Notes under the pieces: generated by a model
The model's input: only the letters and a program-made list of their open reading frames with translations
Databases searched by the model: none
What the model was told of the DNA's origin: nothing
Position numbers and translations under genes: made by a program
DNA from: Aquisphaera giovannonii
Lineage (GTDB): Bacteria; Planctomycetota; Planctomycetia; Isosphaerales; Isosphaeraceae
DNA: 64,000 nucleotides
Assembly: GCF_008087625.1 (NCBI RefSeq)
Contig: NZ_CP042997.1
Coordinates: forward strand, 6,200,001 to 6,264,000
Reading direction: 5' to 3'
In this document: positions 1 to 8,277 of the stretch, in pieces
Position numbering within the stretch: position 1 is the first letter of the stretch
Layout: every line of letters begins with the position of its first letter

Positions 1-650
1 AGGCGTCGGCATCCCAGCGCCGCGACGCCGACGGCGAGCATGCCGATCGAGGACGGCTCGGGCACGGCGGCCCCGGAGATCGTGAACGAGAGGTTTCCGG
101 AGGTATTGAGCGGCGCGAAGTTGAAGCCCGTCTCGTTGGCGGCGTATTGATTCGCGCCGGGCGTCGGGTCGAACGCGATGGTCCCGCTGCCCGGGGCAAT
201 CGCCCTGAGCAGGAACGAGTAATACAGGCCGTTCAGCCCGATCGCCCCCGAATTGACGTTGGGAGACTCGGAGAAGTTCCCGACCGCGGCGCCGGCCGTG
301 AGCGAGGACTGGGCGTTGAAGTTGGCGACCTGCAAGGGGCCCTGGACGTTGTTGTCGAACACCGATCCGGGCGCGACGACCGCGGTGAGTCCCGAGGTGC
401 TGTTCGGGTCGGGGATCGCCTGGAACAGGGACGAGTCGAACAGGATCCTCGTGTTCACATTGAAGATGAAGTTGGTCAAGTTGGGGGACGGCAGGCCCGA
501 GATGCTCAGGTCGATCTCGACCTCCTGGCCCACGGTCAGCGCCGAGAGGTCGCTGGGCGACGACAGGGTGAAGACCACGCCCGCCCTCGCGGGGGCCGAC
601 ATCAACATCAGTGCGGAGCACGCGAACCAGATAACTTTACGAGAAAGCAT
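1..650 (-). CDS. PEP-CTERM sorting-domain secreted protein (3' end outside window)
   Basis: The frame reads leftwards from an ATG at 650 and runs off the window edge. The N-terminus MLSRKVIWFACSALMLMSAP followed by ARAG is a signal peptide. The middle is Ser/Thr/Asn-rich and resembles secreted cohesin-like or beta-sandwich proteins. Near the window edge it reads VPEPSSIGMLAVGVAALGCRR, the PEP-CTERM signature of a VPEP motif, a hydrophobic helix and basic residues. Proteins with this end are exported and processed by an exosortase. The function of the body is unknown. Because the C-terminal anchor is almost complete, only a few residues plus the stop should be missing. Confidence 0.85.
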   Translation of the reverse strand, partial: MLSRKVIWFACSALMLMSAPARAGVVFTLSSPSDLSALTVGQEVEIDLSISGLPSPNLTNFIFNVNTRILFDSSLFQAIPDPNSTSGLTAVVAPGSVFDNNVQGPLQVANFNAQSSLTAGAAVGNFSESPNVNSGAIGLNGLYYSFLLRAIAPGSGTIAFDPTPGANQYAANETGFNFAPLNTSGNLSFTISGAAVPEPSSIGMLAVGVAALGCRR

Positions 651-1359
651 GACCTCTCCGGGCGAGTTAGGAGTGCTGCCACAAGCGGTCGGAAACGCAT
701 GGAAGACCAGGGCAGGCTAACGGCTCTCCCCGCGGATTGCCAGCATGGGCCACCACGGATCGATTGGACTATGAGATCATGTTTCCAGGAAACACCATGG
801 CGGCAATCCTTCGGGAGTCGGGCCTGTTATGGACAAGGTTTGACCATTTAATGTGCCGCTTTTATGTCTATGTCGGCCGCGCGATGGGCCTGGCGATTGG
901 GGGTGCACGGGTCGCTGCGGATGGCGCCCGGCACGCGACGATCGGGCGGAAGCCGCCGGTCGGCGCGGGGCATGGCCCATCCTCGATGTGGCGGGGGGGG
1001 ACCCGGTCGCTGCGATGATGCCTCCGGCCGGCCTCGCCCGTGACGTCCTTCTCCTTGCACAAGTGTCGTTTCCCGCCAGGATCCTGCCCTCGTCCCCGCA
1101 ACAATTCGAGGCGGGACGCACGCCGGGCGACGTCCCGACCGCGGCCATCCGGCGCGAGGTGGAGCCGGATGCCCACGCCCTGCAAGGAGCTCGGCCCCGC
1201 CAGGTCGCGCTCGCGTCGGCATGGATCCGCCCCGGCCGCCGTGCTGACCGGCATCGTCTTCGGCGCCTACCCCGCCGGGTGTGCCGCGCTGCCGGGCCCG
1301 GCCGAGGCGATGCGGGCGGAATAGCGCGGGCCGCCCCTCCGCCGAAAGGGACGACCCGC
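651..1359. other. Intergenic region without a supported gene
   Basis: This 0.7 kb lies between the PEP-CTERM gene (leftward) and the BlaI promoter (rightward). Short open frames occur on both strands but have no recognisable domains, signal peptides or convincing ribosome sites. A small perfect inverted repeat, GTTTCC-A-GGAAAC, lies near 781-793. The region is expected to hold the promoter of the leftward gene, but I could not identify it with confidence. Confidence 0.5.
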
Positions 1360-1388
1360 TTGACATGGACAGACAGGTCGTCTTTAAT
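1360..1388 (+). promoter_or_regulatory. Sigma70-type promoter of the BlaI-M56 pair
   Basis: TTGACA at 1360-1365 is followed by a 17-base spacer and TTTAAT at 1383-1388. The -35 is a perfect consensus and the spacing is optimal. It lies 36 bases before the repressor start codon. BlaI-type repressors usually autoregulate by binding over such promoters. The spacer contains GACA and GTC half-site-like elements, but no clean operator palindrome is visible. Confidence 0.6.
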
Positions 1389-1424
1389 CGGTCCGTCGCA
1401 GCTCTTCGATCGGCGGGGCGATTC

Positions 1425-1826
1425 ATGGCGAAGCGGTCGGCGGACGTGACGGAGGCGGAGCTGGCGGTCCTCCAGGTGCTCTGGGAGGACGGCCCGGCGA
1501 CCGTGCGCCGGCTCGTGGAGCGGCTGTATCCGGCGGGCGGTCCCTCGGCGTCGCCCACGGTGCTGAAGCTGGTGGAGCGGCTGGAGGCCAAGGGTTGCGT
1601 CGCCCGGGACCGGGGCGGGCCGGTGCAGACGGTCCGCGCGACGGTGGGCCGCTCGGAGCTCATCAGCCGGCGGCTGAAGGGCCTGGCGGACGAGCTGGGC
1701 AACGGCACGCTGGCCTCGCTGCTGTCCCAGCTCGTGAAGGACGAGGGGCTAGGCCCGGCGGACCGCAAGGCGCTGCGCGACCTGGTGGACGGGTGGGACG
1801 AGCGTGGTCCGGGGCGCAAGGGCTGA
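1425..1826 (+). CDS. BlaI/MecI/CopY-family transcriptional repressor
   Basis: This 133-residue protein has the usual length of the family. It reads TEAELAVLQVLWEDGPATVR at its start, the first helix of the BlaI winged-helix domain, followed by SPTVLKLVERLEAKG as recognition helix and wing. The C-terminal part is helical and would mediate dimerisation. ATG at 1425 is chosen because the domain begins directly after it and a promoter lies just upstream. The M56 peptidase gene follows after 21 bases, so the two form the classical repressor/sensor-protease operon. In known systems the membrane peptidase triggers loss of the repressor; the inducing signal here is unknown. Confidence 0.92.
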   Translation: MAKRSADVTEAELAVLQVLWEDGPATVRRLVERLYPAGGPSASPTVLKLVERLEAKGCVARDRGGPVQTVRATVGRSELISRRLKGLADELGNGTLASLLSQLVKDEGLGPADRKALRDLVDGWDERGPGRKG

Positions 1827-1847
1827 CATCTCGCGGCGGAGCGTCCG

Positions 1848-4136
1848 ATGGAAGGCTTCCTGCAGGCGGTGATGGGCAACGCGGTGGCGGCGTCGATCCT
1901 GGCGCTGGCGGCGGCCGCCGCCGGGCGGGTGGACCGGAGGCCGCAGGTCGCGCACTGGCTCTGGGTGCTGGTCCTGCTGAAGCTGCTCACGCCGCCGCTG
2001 TTCGTCGTCCCCCTGTCCTGGCCGGAGGGCGAGAGGCGGCCCGCGGCGTCGGGGGCGGCCCGGCCGGACGCGAAGCCCGGTGAAGGCGCACGCCCCGAGG
2101 ACCAGGCGCAGGGAGCGAGTCCGGCCCCTGCGCCCGCGTCCGTCACGATGGGAGTCGGCCCGCGAGCCGTGCCGGCGGTGCCGGCCTCGGAGGACGTGCC
2201 CCGCCGGATCGTCGCGGGGGTGCCGCGAGGGCTCGAATGGTATGCGGCGATCGCGTGCCTCGGCGTCGCCGCCACGATCTGGCTGCGGATCGGCTCGCGA
2301 TGCCTCCGGTTCGGCCGCCTCATCGACGCCTGCGAGGCTGCGGGACCCGACGTGCATGCGGCGATCGCGGCGCTCGCGCGAGGGATGGGAATCCGCCGGC
2401 CGCCGGTCGTCCGCCTCTGCCCCGCGGCCATCTCCCCCTCGCTCTGGGGAGTCGTGACGATGCGCCTGGTCGTGCCTGCGGCCCTGTGGGAGGGCCTGGA
2501 ACCCGAGCGTCGCGAGCTGCTCCTGCTCCACGAGCTGGCGCACCTGAAGCGTCGGGACCACTGGGTCCGCGTCCTGGAGGTCCTGGCGATCGGCCTCTAC
2601 TGGTGGCACCCCGCGGCCTGGTGGGCGCGGCGGGCGGTCCGCGAGGCGGAGGAGTATTGCTGCGACGACGTGGTGCTCCGGATGGCCTCGGGCCGCGGGA
2701 AAGCCTATGCCCACACCCTGCTCGACGCGATCGATTCCCTTGCGGAAGCCCCCCGGCTCGGGCCGCAGGAGGCCATCGGCTTCGTGGAGGAGTCCCAGCT
2801 CCGGCGGCGCCTGGTCCGCATCCTCGGCGGCTCCGGCACCTTCCGCCTCTCGAGGGGCGGCTCGATGGCTCTGGCGGGGATTACGGCGGCGGCTCTCGGC
2901 TCCGGGCCGCACCTCCCCCCGTCGCCGCGGTGCTACCGAGCGCTCGACCTCGGCTCGCTCGGAGGCCGCCGGACCGAGGGCATCAAGTTCGGGGCCTCGG
3001 GGGAAGTCGTCGGGACCTCCGAGACGGGCGAGGTCGACCCCCGGATGGAATCCATGCCCATCGTGCACGGTTTCCGCACCTCGCCCGGACAGCCGATCGA
3101 CCCAAGGACCGACGACCTGGCCCCGCGGATGTTGGCCCAAGGCCCGCGATGGGTGACCGCCAGGCCGAACGGCATCAATGCCCGGGGCCAGATCGCCCTC
3201 AGCTTCGAGGAGCCGGTCCACGCCCCGCACTCGCACTACCATGGCTTCCTGCTCGACGGCGAACGGCTTGTGAAGCTGGCGTGGACCGAGGCGCAGGACG
3301 AGCAGCCCGACGCGATCGGCATCAACGACCGTGGGCAGATCGTGGGGATGGGGGGCCGGCTGCGGCCGTCGCCGCAGCCATGGAGCCAGCCTTCCCCCGG
3401 CATGGAGCGGTTCGCCTTCCGCGCGCCCTCGGGCCGGGCCATCGATCCCGCTCGCGACGACCTGGGCCACCTCGGAGGGCGAGACCTGAGCCGGGACGTC
3501 CTGCAGACGATGCCCTGGGCTATCAACGCGTCCGGCCAGGTCGTGGGCAACTCCCTGGCGCCGGACGGGTGGCCGCACGCCTTCCGAACCGGCCCCGATC
3601 GGCCGATCGACCCGGAGACCGACGACCTGGGAACGCTCGGAGGGAACGCCAGCGACGCGCGGGGGATCAACGATGCCGGCCAGGTCGTCGGGTCGGCGTC
3701 GATTGGAGGGGTGGAGACCCATGCCTTCCGCACGGGCCCGAATCGGCCGATCGACCCGGCTACGGACGACCTGGGAACGCTCGGGGGGTATTCCAGCGCG
3801 GCGCTCGCGATCAACAATCGAGGGGACGTCGTCGGCACCTCGTTCGCCGAGGACTGGAAGCCCCGGGCGTTCGTCTACTCCTCCGGCACGATGATCGACC
3901 TCAATCGACGCACGTCCCTGGAGGTCGGCTGGGTGCTCACCGAGGCCCGCGACATCAACGACCGGGGCCAGATCCTGGCCATCGCCGAGGACGGCCGACA
4001 TGACGACCCGACCGTCCTCCCTCGGCTCAGGACCTACGTCCTGACCCCCGTCCCCGACCCGGTGCCGATGGGCGTGGTGGGGCTGGGGATGGTCCTGACG
4101 GCATCCGGGATCGGCCTGTCGCGGATCAAGAAGTAA
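1848..4136 (+). CDS. M56 (BlaR1-type) membrane metallopeptidase fused to HAF repeats
   Basis: The 762-residue protein has two parts. Residues 1-330 form an M56 peptidase: hydrophobic segments (HWLWVLVLLKLL, IACLGVAATIWL), the zinc motif HELAH near residue 228, and a downstream EAEEYCCDD motif supplying the third ligand. From about residue 365 it holds a series of repeats containing GINDRGQIVG-, GHAF- and DDLGTLGG-like motifs, typical of the HAF extracellular repeat family. The end, PDPVPMGVVGLGMVLTASG then RIKK, is a hydrophobic helix plus basic tail that resembles a PEP-CTERM-like anchor. BlaR1 homologues usually carry a penicillin-binding-like or other sensor here. The frame is continuous, so this is a real fusion unless the assembly is wrong. 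Sensing by the repeat part is inference. Confidence 0.85.
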   Translation: MEGFLQAVMGNAVAASILALAAAAAGRVDRRPQVAHWLWVLVLLKLLTPPLFVVPLSWPEGERRPAASGAARPDAKPGEGARPEDQAQGASPAPAPASVTMGVGPRAVPAVPASEDVPRRIVAGVPRGLEWYAAIACLGVAATIWLRIGSRCLRFGRLIDACEAAGPDVHAAIAALARGMGIRRPPVVRLCPAAISPSLWGVVTMRLVVPAALWEGLEPERRELLLLHELAHLKRRDHWVRVLEVLAIGLYWWHPAAWWARRAVREAEEYCCDDVVLRMASGRGKAYAHTLLDAIDSLAEAPRLGPQEAIGFVEESQLRRRLVRILGGSGTFRLSRGGSMALAGITAAALGSGPHLPPSPRCYRALDLGSLGGRRTEGIKFGASGEVVGTSETGEVDPRMESMPIVHGFRTSPGQPIDPRTDDLAPRMLAQGPRWVTARPNGINARGQIALSFEEPVHAPHSHYHGFLLDGERLVKLAWTEAQDEQPDAIGINDRGQIVGMGGRLRPSPQPWSQPSPGMERFAFRAPSGRAIDPARDDLGHLGGRDLSRDVLQTMPWAINASGQVVGNSLAPDGWPHAFRTGPDRPIDPETDDLGTLGGNASDARGINDAGQVVGSASIGGVETHAFRTGPNRPIDPATDDLGTLGGYSSAALAINNRGDVVGTSFAEDWKPRAFVYSSGTMIDLNRRTSLEVGWVLTEARDINDRGQILAIAEDGRHDDPTVLPRLRTYVLTPVPDPVPMGVVGLGMVLTASGIGLSRIKK

Positions 4137-4403
4137 ATATTTGATATTCTTATGATCATTCGCCCGGGCGGCCTTCTCGGGGCCGCCGACGGCGACGCCC
4201 CGAGCGAGCCTCCGACGCGCGAACCCGGCCCGCGGCCGTCACGGCACGCCGCGGGGAACGGCCACCGTCCGCACACCGCCATCCCCCGGACGCCATGTCA
4301 CGCCCGCCCGGCTCGCGCCGGGCGGCGGGGATCGCGGTGCGCGCCGGGCGCCCGCCGGGTGGCGGGGCCCTCCCCTCCTTGGCTTGCCATCAGGAGTCTC
4401 ATC

Positions 4404-6149
4404 ATGCCGTCTCTCCCGAAGTCGAGGTCCCGCGCCCGGCTGGCCTTCCGGCCCGCGGTGTCGCCGCTGGAGGCGCGCCCGCTCCTCAGCACGCTGGTCG
4501 TCCGGAGCCTGGCCGACGCCGGGGCCGGCTCGCTGCGGGCCGAGCTGGCCGCGTCGGCCGACGGCGACACGATCCGGTTCGCGCCGGGGCTCTCGGGGAC
4601 GATCCATCTGACGAGCGGCCCGCTGACGGTCACGACGGGGGTCTCGATCGTGGGCCCGGGCGCCGATCGGTTGTCCATCGACGCGGGGGGCTCCGGCGGT
4701 GACCTCCTCGTCGAGAGCCCGTTGGGCGACCCGATGCCGCCGCCGATCATGGTGGGCCTCTCCGGCCTGACGCTCACCGGCGGGGGGAATTACGCCCCCG
4801 CCCTGACGAACTTCGGCGCGACGATGACGCTCTCCCGCGTCGCGGTGGCGGGCAACTCCGCGGGCGGGATCGCCAACTACGGCGCCATGAGCATCGTGGG
4901 TTCCACGATCGCGGGGAACACGGCCGGCGCGGGCTCCTCACTGGGCCTGGGAGCCGGCATCTTCAACAGCGGCGGCCTCGGCGGCGGCACGCTCAACATC
5001 TCCGGCAGCACCTTCACCGGCAACGTCGTCCAGGGCAGTACCGCGGTCGGCGGGGCGATCCTCAACACCTCCGGCGGCATCCTCGACGTCTCCGGGAGCA
5101 CCTTCAGAGATAACCATGCGATCGCCAGCTATCTCGCGTCCGGCGGTGCCATCCATGCTGATAATACCGACTTCATCAATCCCATCACGGTGGCCACGAT
5201 CACGAATTGCTCGTTCCTAGACAACACGGCCGAGAATGCCCCGGGCACGGTCGGCCTGACGCAGGGCGGGGCGGTGAACGCGGACGGGACGCTCACGGTC
5301 TCGAATAGCGACTTCGCGGGCAACTCGGCCCTGGGGGGATCCGCGGCCTTCGGCACCCAGGTCGTGGGCGGCCAGGCGTTCGGGGGTGCCATCCACACCG
5401 ACGGAGGGCCGGCGAGCATCACCGGGACGTCATTCACGGGCAACGCGGCGGTCGGCGGCAACGGCGGTGGGTGGGGCATCGGCGGGGCCATCTCCAGCGA
5501 GGGCGCGGCGGGCCTGACGCTGTCATCGTCCTCGTTCGTGGGCAACTCCGCGAGGGGCGGGGCGGCGGCGGGGGCAGCCCCCGGCCTCGGCGGCTGGGGC
5601 CTCGGAGGGGCGCTGGAGATCCTCTTCACGCCGGCCACGGTGACGAACGCCCAGTTCCTGGGCAACCGGGCCGTCGGGGGATCCGGCGTGGGCTCTGGCA
5701 CGACCGCGGGCCCGGCCTACGGCGGCGCGATCGAGGATAACGGGGCGACGGTGACCATCTCCGGAGGCCTGTTCCTGGGTAACGCGGCGACCGGCGGGTC
5801 CGGGGCCTCCGGCGCGACCGGGGCAAACGGCCAGGGTGGGGCCATCCACAGCGATGGCGGCGCGACCCTCGTCCTCACCGGGAGCGTCCTCTCCGGCAAC
5901 CTCGCCCGGGGCGGCTCCGGCGGCGGCAGCGGTTACGGCGGGGGCGTCTACTCGGGCGACTCGGCGACGACCCTGACCGACGTCGTGATCACGCTGAACG
6001 TCGCCGCGGGCGGCGCCGGCGGCGGGCAGGGGATCGGCGGGGGCCTGTACATAGCCGGCGGCACGACGACGCTGAAGGGCAAGACCCGCGTCGTCGGCAA
6101 CCTGGCCACGACCTCGAACGGCAACATCTACGGGTCGTTCAGCTCCTGA
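4404..6149 (+). CDS. Secreted right-handed beta-helix protein, LEPR-XLL type
   Basis: The protein has 581 residues. The start at 4404 follows a CAGGAG ribosome site. Near the N-terminus is SPLEARPLLSTLVVRSLADA, matching the LEPR-XLL-like motif found at the start of planctomycete exported proteins, then SLRAELAASADGDTIRF, typical of proteins related to the polymorphic outer-membrane protein family. The rest is Gly/Ser/Asn-rich coils repeating N-S-x-F-x-G-N-x-A and GGAI-type turns, as in a parallel beta-helix. No enzyme site is recognised. It probably sits at the cell surface or is secreted. It may be co-transcribed with nothing else, since a strong GC hairpin follows. Confidence 0.8.
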   Translation: MPSLPKSRSRARLAFRPAVSPLEARPLLSTLVVRSLADAGAGSLRAELAASADGDTIRFAPGLSGTIHLTSGPLTVTTGVSIVGPGADRLSIDAGGSGGDLLVESPLGDPMPPPIMVGLSGLTLTGGGNYAPALTNFGATMTLSRVAVAGNSAGGIANYGAMSIVGSTIAGNTAGAGSSLGLGAGIFNSGGLGGGTLNISGSTFTGNVVQGSTAVGGAILNTSGGILDVSGSTFRDNHAIASYLASGGAIHADNTDFINPITVATITNCSFLDNTAENAPGTVGLTQGGAVNADGTLTVSNSDFAGNSALGGSAAFGTQVVGGQAFGGAIHTDGGPASITGTSFTGNAAVGGNGGGWGIGGAISSEGAAGLTLSSSSFVGNSARGGAAAGAAPGLGGWGLGGALEILFTPATVTNAQFLGNRAVGGSGVGSGTTAGPAYGGAIEDNGATVTISGGLFLGNAATGGSGASGATGANGQGGAIHSDGGATLVLTGSVLSGNLARGGSGGGSGYGGGVYSGDSATTLTDVVITLNVAAGGAGGGQGIGGGLYIAGGTTTLKGKTRVVGNLATTSNGNIYGSFSS

Positions 6150-6160
6150 CCGCCCCCGAC

Positions 6161-6198
6161 GTCGCCCCCGCCGCGGCCGCGATCGCGGCGGGGGCGAC
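6161..6198 (+). terminator. GC-rich hairpin after the beta-helix gene
   Basis: A 15-bp perfect stem (6161-6175 with 6184-6198) encloses an 8-base loop and begins 12 bases after the stop codon. There is no T-tract, so it is either a terminator of the hairpin-only kind or an mRNA-stabilising structure. Confidence 0.4.
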
Positions 6199-6242
6199 GC
6201 GGGACACCAAGCTCTCGTCGTTAGGAATCATGTCCGACTCTC

Positions 6243-6502
6243 GTAGGGTGCGTCTCGACGCACCGGACCGCCGTGTCTTGAGGGCGATGCAGCGATAAGA
6301 GCGGACGCGTCCCCCCCCCCGTGCGAGACGGCCGGGGCCCGTCGCGGTGCCGAGCCGGTCTCTTGTAGATTGCGTCTCGACGCACCGGACCGCTGTGTCG
6401 CGCGGGGAGGGCACGGGCGGAGGAATGCGGCCCCGGTGTGCGGGGCAGCCGGGGCCGTTCGTGATGACGAGCCGGTCCGGTGCGTCGAGACGCACCCCAC
6501 AA
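6243..6502. repeat. Three copies of a GTGCGTC-TCGACGCAC hairpin repeat
   Basis: A roughly 33-base unit with the hairpin core GGTGCGTCTCGACGCACCGG recurs at about 6243-6276 and 6365-6398 (core slightly changed), and in opposite orientation at about 6474-6500. Sequence between the copies is also partly repeated (a GAGCCGGTC-containing stretch precedes copies two and three). This is a REP-like intergenic repeat cluster. Translations through it give Cys-Val-Ser-Thr-His-Arg strings in several frames, which are artefacts. Confidence 0.75.
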
Positions 6503-6652
6503 AAGAAGGGCCGGGGCGCTTTCCTTGCTGCGGTGAAATCCGGCCGACGAGGCCGCGGACCGTGTTGGGTAAAAGCTGCGAGGTACGCCCCGGCGCAATC
6601 CCGCGACGGCGGCGATGCCCGCGGCGACCTCACCCATCCGGAGGCCCGCCCG

Positions 6653-8245
6653 ATGATCTCCGACGCCAAGCTGGCCGCCAACCGCCGCAACGCGCAGCGG
6701 TCCACCGGGCCCCGCACCGCGGAGGGCAAGGCCGCCTCCCGCCTCAACGGCATGAGGCACGGCCGGCGCTCGAAGCTGCTCCCCATGCCGGCCCTGCCGC
6801 AGGAGGACCCCAGGGAGCTGGCCCTCTTCGTCGACCGCTTCGTCCGCGACGGCGACCCCGCCGACTCCATGGAGCGCTCGCTGCTGGAGCACGCCGCGCG
6901 GCTCACCCGGGCCATCGAGCGCTCCGATCGCGCCGAGTCCGCCTACCTCGCCGACGCCGTCAGGAAATCGGCCGTCGACCGGGCCGATCGCGAAGGCGCC
7001 ACCGAGGAGCGCAGCCGCCGCGTCACCCGCCTGGCCGCCGAGCTGTTCCACCCGCTCTCGCCCCACGAGTACCGCGACGCCGACTGGCGCGACGACCCGG
7101 CGGCGGCCCTCGCCGGCCTGGAGGAGACCGCCGAGGGCCGCCGCTGGCTGCTGGAGCAGTGGCGGAGCATCCGGGCCTACCTCGTCGCCGGGGGGGATAT
7201 GCCCGTCGGCGACTTCTACCGCTTCATCCGCCTGCACGGCCGGCGGGTGACGGACCTGTCGTGGGACCTGGACCTCAACGCCGTGATGGCGGCGGTGGAG
7301 GTGGCCTGGCCGTGGTGCGGCCGGGCGGTCTACAAGCGGTTCCTGGCCGAGCTGCACTCGGAGGACTGGCGGCTCTTCGAGCAGCAGCGGCAGTGGCGGA
7401 CCTTCGCGCCGTTGCCGGCGACGCCGGAGGAGGCGATGGCGGTGCTGCTGCGCGACGCCGAGTCGCAGATGGCCCGCCTGGCGGCCTTGCTCTGCGAGGA
7501 CGCCGAGGGCCCCGACCCGGACGCGGTGGCCTTCGCGGCGGAGCTGGAGCTGGGCGGCCACCGTCGTGCCGCCGCGGCGCGGACGCGGGAGCTGATGCAG
7601 GTGCTGGACCAGCTCCGCAAGCTCCGCAAGGACCGCGGCGCCGGCCCCCGCGGGCAGTCGGGCGAGCCCTCGCCCGCGGACGAGCCTGTAGGAGCCGCCT
7701 CCGTGCGGCGATCGGGCGAGCACTCGCCCGCGGACGCCCTTCCCGATGAAGATGGGAGCGATGAGCCGGGGCTCACCCGGTCGCCGCACGGAGGCGGCTC
7801 CCACGGGGAGGCGAAGATCGAGGCCGAGGCCGAGGCCGAGGCCGAGCCCGAGCCCGAGCCGGCCGCCGAGGCCGACCTGTGGGAACGCGCCCCGATCGTG
7901 ATCATCGAGGACGAGCCGGAGCCGCCGGTCCCGGAGGACGACGGCGAGGGGGTGCAGGAGCCGGAGGGGGAGCCGCCGGCGCCCGGGACGTTCGAGGCGT
8001 TCGAGCGGTGGTTCCTGGAGGCGAAGGCGGCTCGCGTGCCCGACGACCGAAGCCACGGCGAGACGCTGGCGCAGGCGGAGAAGCGGAAGTTCGCCGAGAT
8101 GCTGTCCATCGCCCTGGACACCCCCATGGGCCGCGCCCCGGACTACGGCAAGTACGAGCGCCGCCGGGCGAAGCAGAAGCAGAAGGAGAAGGAGCGGCAG
8201 GAGCAGAGGGAGGCGCAGCCCCCGCCGATGCAGGACGGTTCGTGA
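6653..8245 (+). CDS. Planctomycete-type conserved hypothetical protein (ISDAKLAANRRNAQRSTGPR family)
   Basis: The 530-residue protein begins ISDAKLAANRRNAQRSTGPR then TAEGKAASRLNGMRHGRR, a motif I associate with a large family in planctomycetes; its function is unknown. The N-terminal Asn/Arg-rich part could contact nucleic acid (inference). Residues about 60-330 are helical and charged. Residues about 335-385 are encoded by a repeat element with a 21-bp inverted repeat (see repeat entry), and a run of EAEAEAE/EPEPEP follows. The C-terminus is Lys/Gln/Glu-rich. ATG at 6653 is chosen because the family motif begins directly there. No partner gene is evident. Confidence 0.75.
   Translation: MISDAKLAANRRNAQRSTGPRTAEGKAASRLNGMRHGRRSKLLPMPALPQEDPRELALFVDRFVRDGDPADSMERSLLEHAARLTRAIERSDRAESAYLADAVRKSAVDRADREGATEERSRRVTRLAAELFHPLSPHEYRDADWRDDPAAALAGLEETAEGRRWLLEQWRSIRAYLVAGGDMPVGDFYRFIRLHGRRVTDLSWDLDLNAVMAAVEVAWPWCGRAVYKRFLAELHSEDWRLFEQQRQWRTFAPLPATPEEAMAVLLRDAESQMARLAALLCEDAEGPDPDAVAFAAELELGGHRRAAAARTRELMQVLDQLRKLRKDRGAGPRGQSGEPSPADEPVGAASVRRSGEHSPADALPDEDGSDEPGLTRSPHGGGSHGEAKIEAEAEAEAEPEPEPAAEADLWERAPIVIIEDEPEPPVPEDDGEGVQEPEGEPPAPGTFEAFERWFLEAKAARVPDDRSHGETLAQAEKRKFAEMLSIALDTPMGRAPDYGKYERRRAKQKQKEKERQEQREAQPPPMQDGS
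7658..7801. repeat. Repeat element inside the reading frame: direct and inverted arms
   Basis: A 21-bp stretch at 7691-7711 is perfectly inverted at 7781-7801. In addition, a 25-bp stretch at 7658-7682 recurs with one change at 7712-7736 (TCGGGCGAGC then CTCGCCCGCGGACG). The frame stays open through the whole element. The arms resemble intergenic palindromic repeats rather than protein-driven sequence. Confidence 0.8.
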
Positions 8246-8277
8246 TCGCTCGGCAGCCTCGACGCGGATCGAAGGGA

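Noticed and set aside
6228-6500. Small frame repeating GCVSTHRTG
   Set aside because: It is the translation of the hairpin repeats and carries no start signal.
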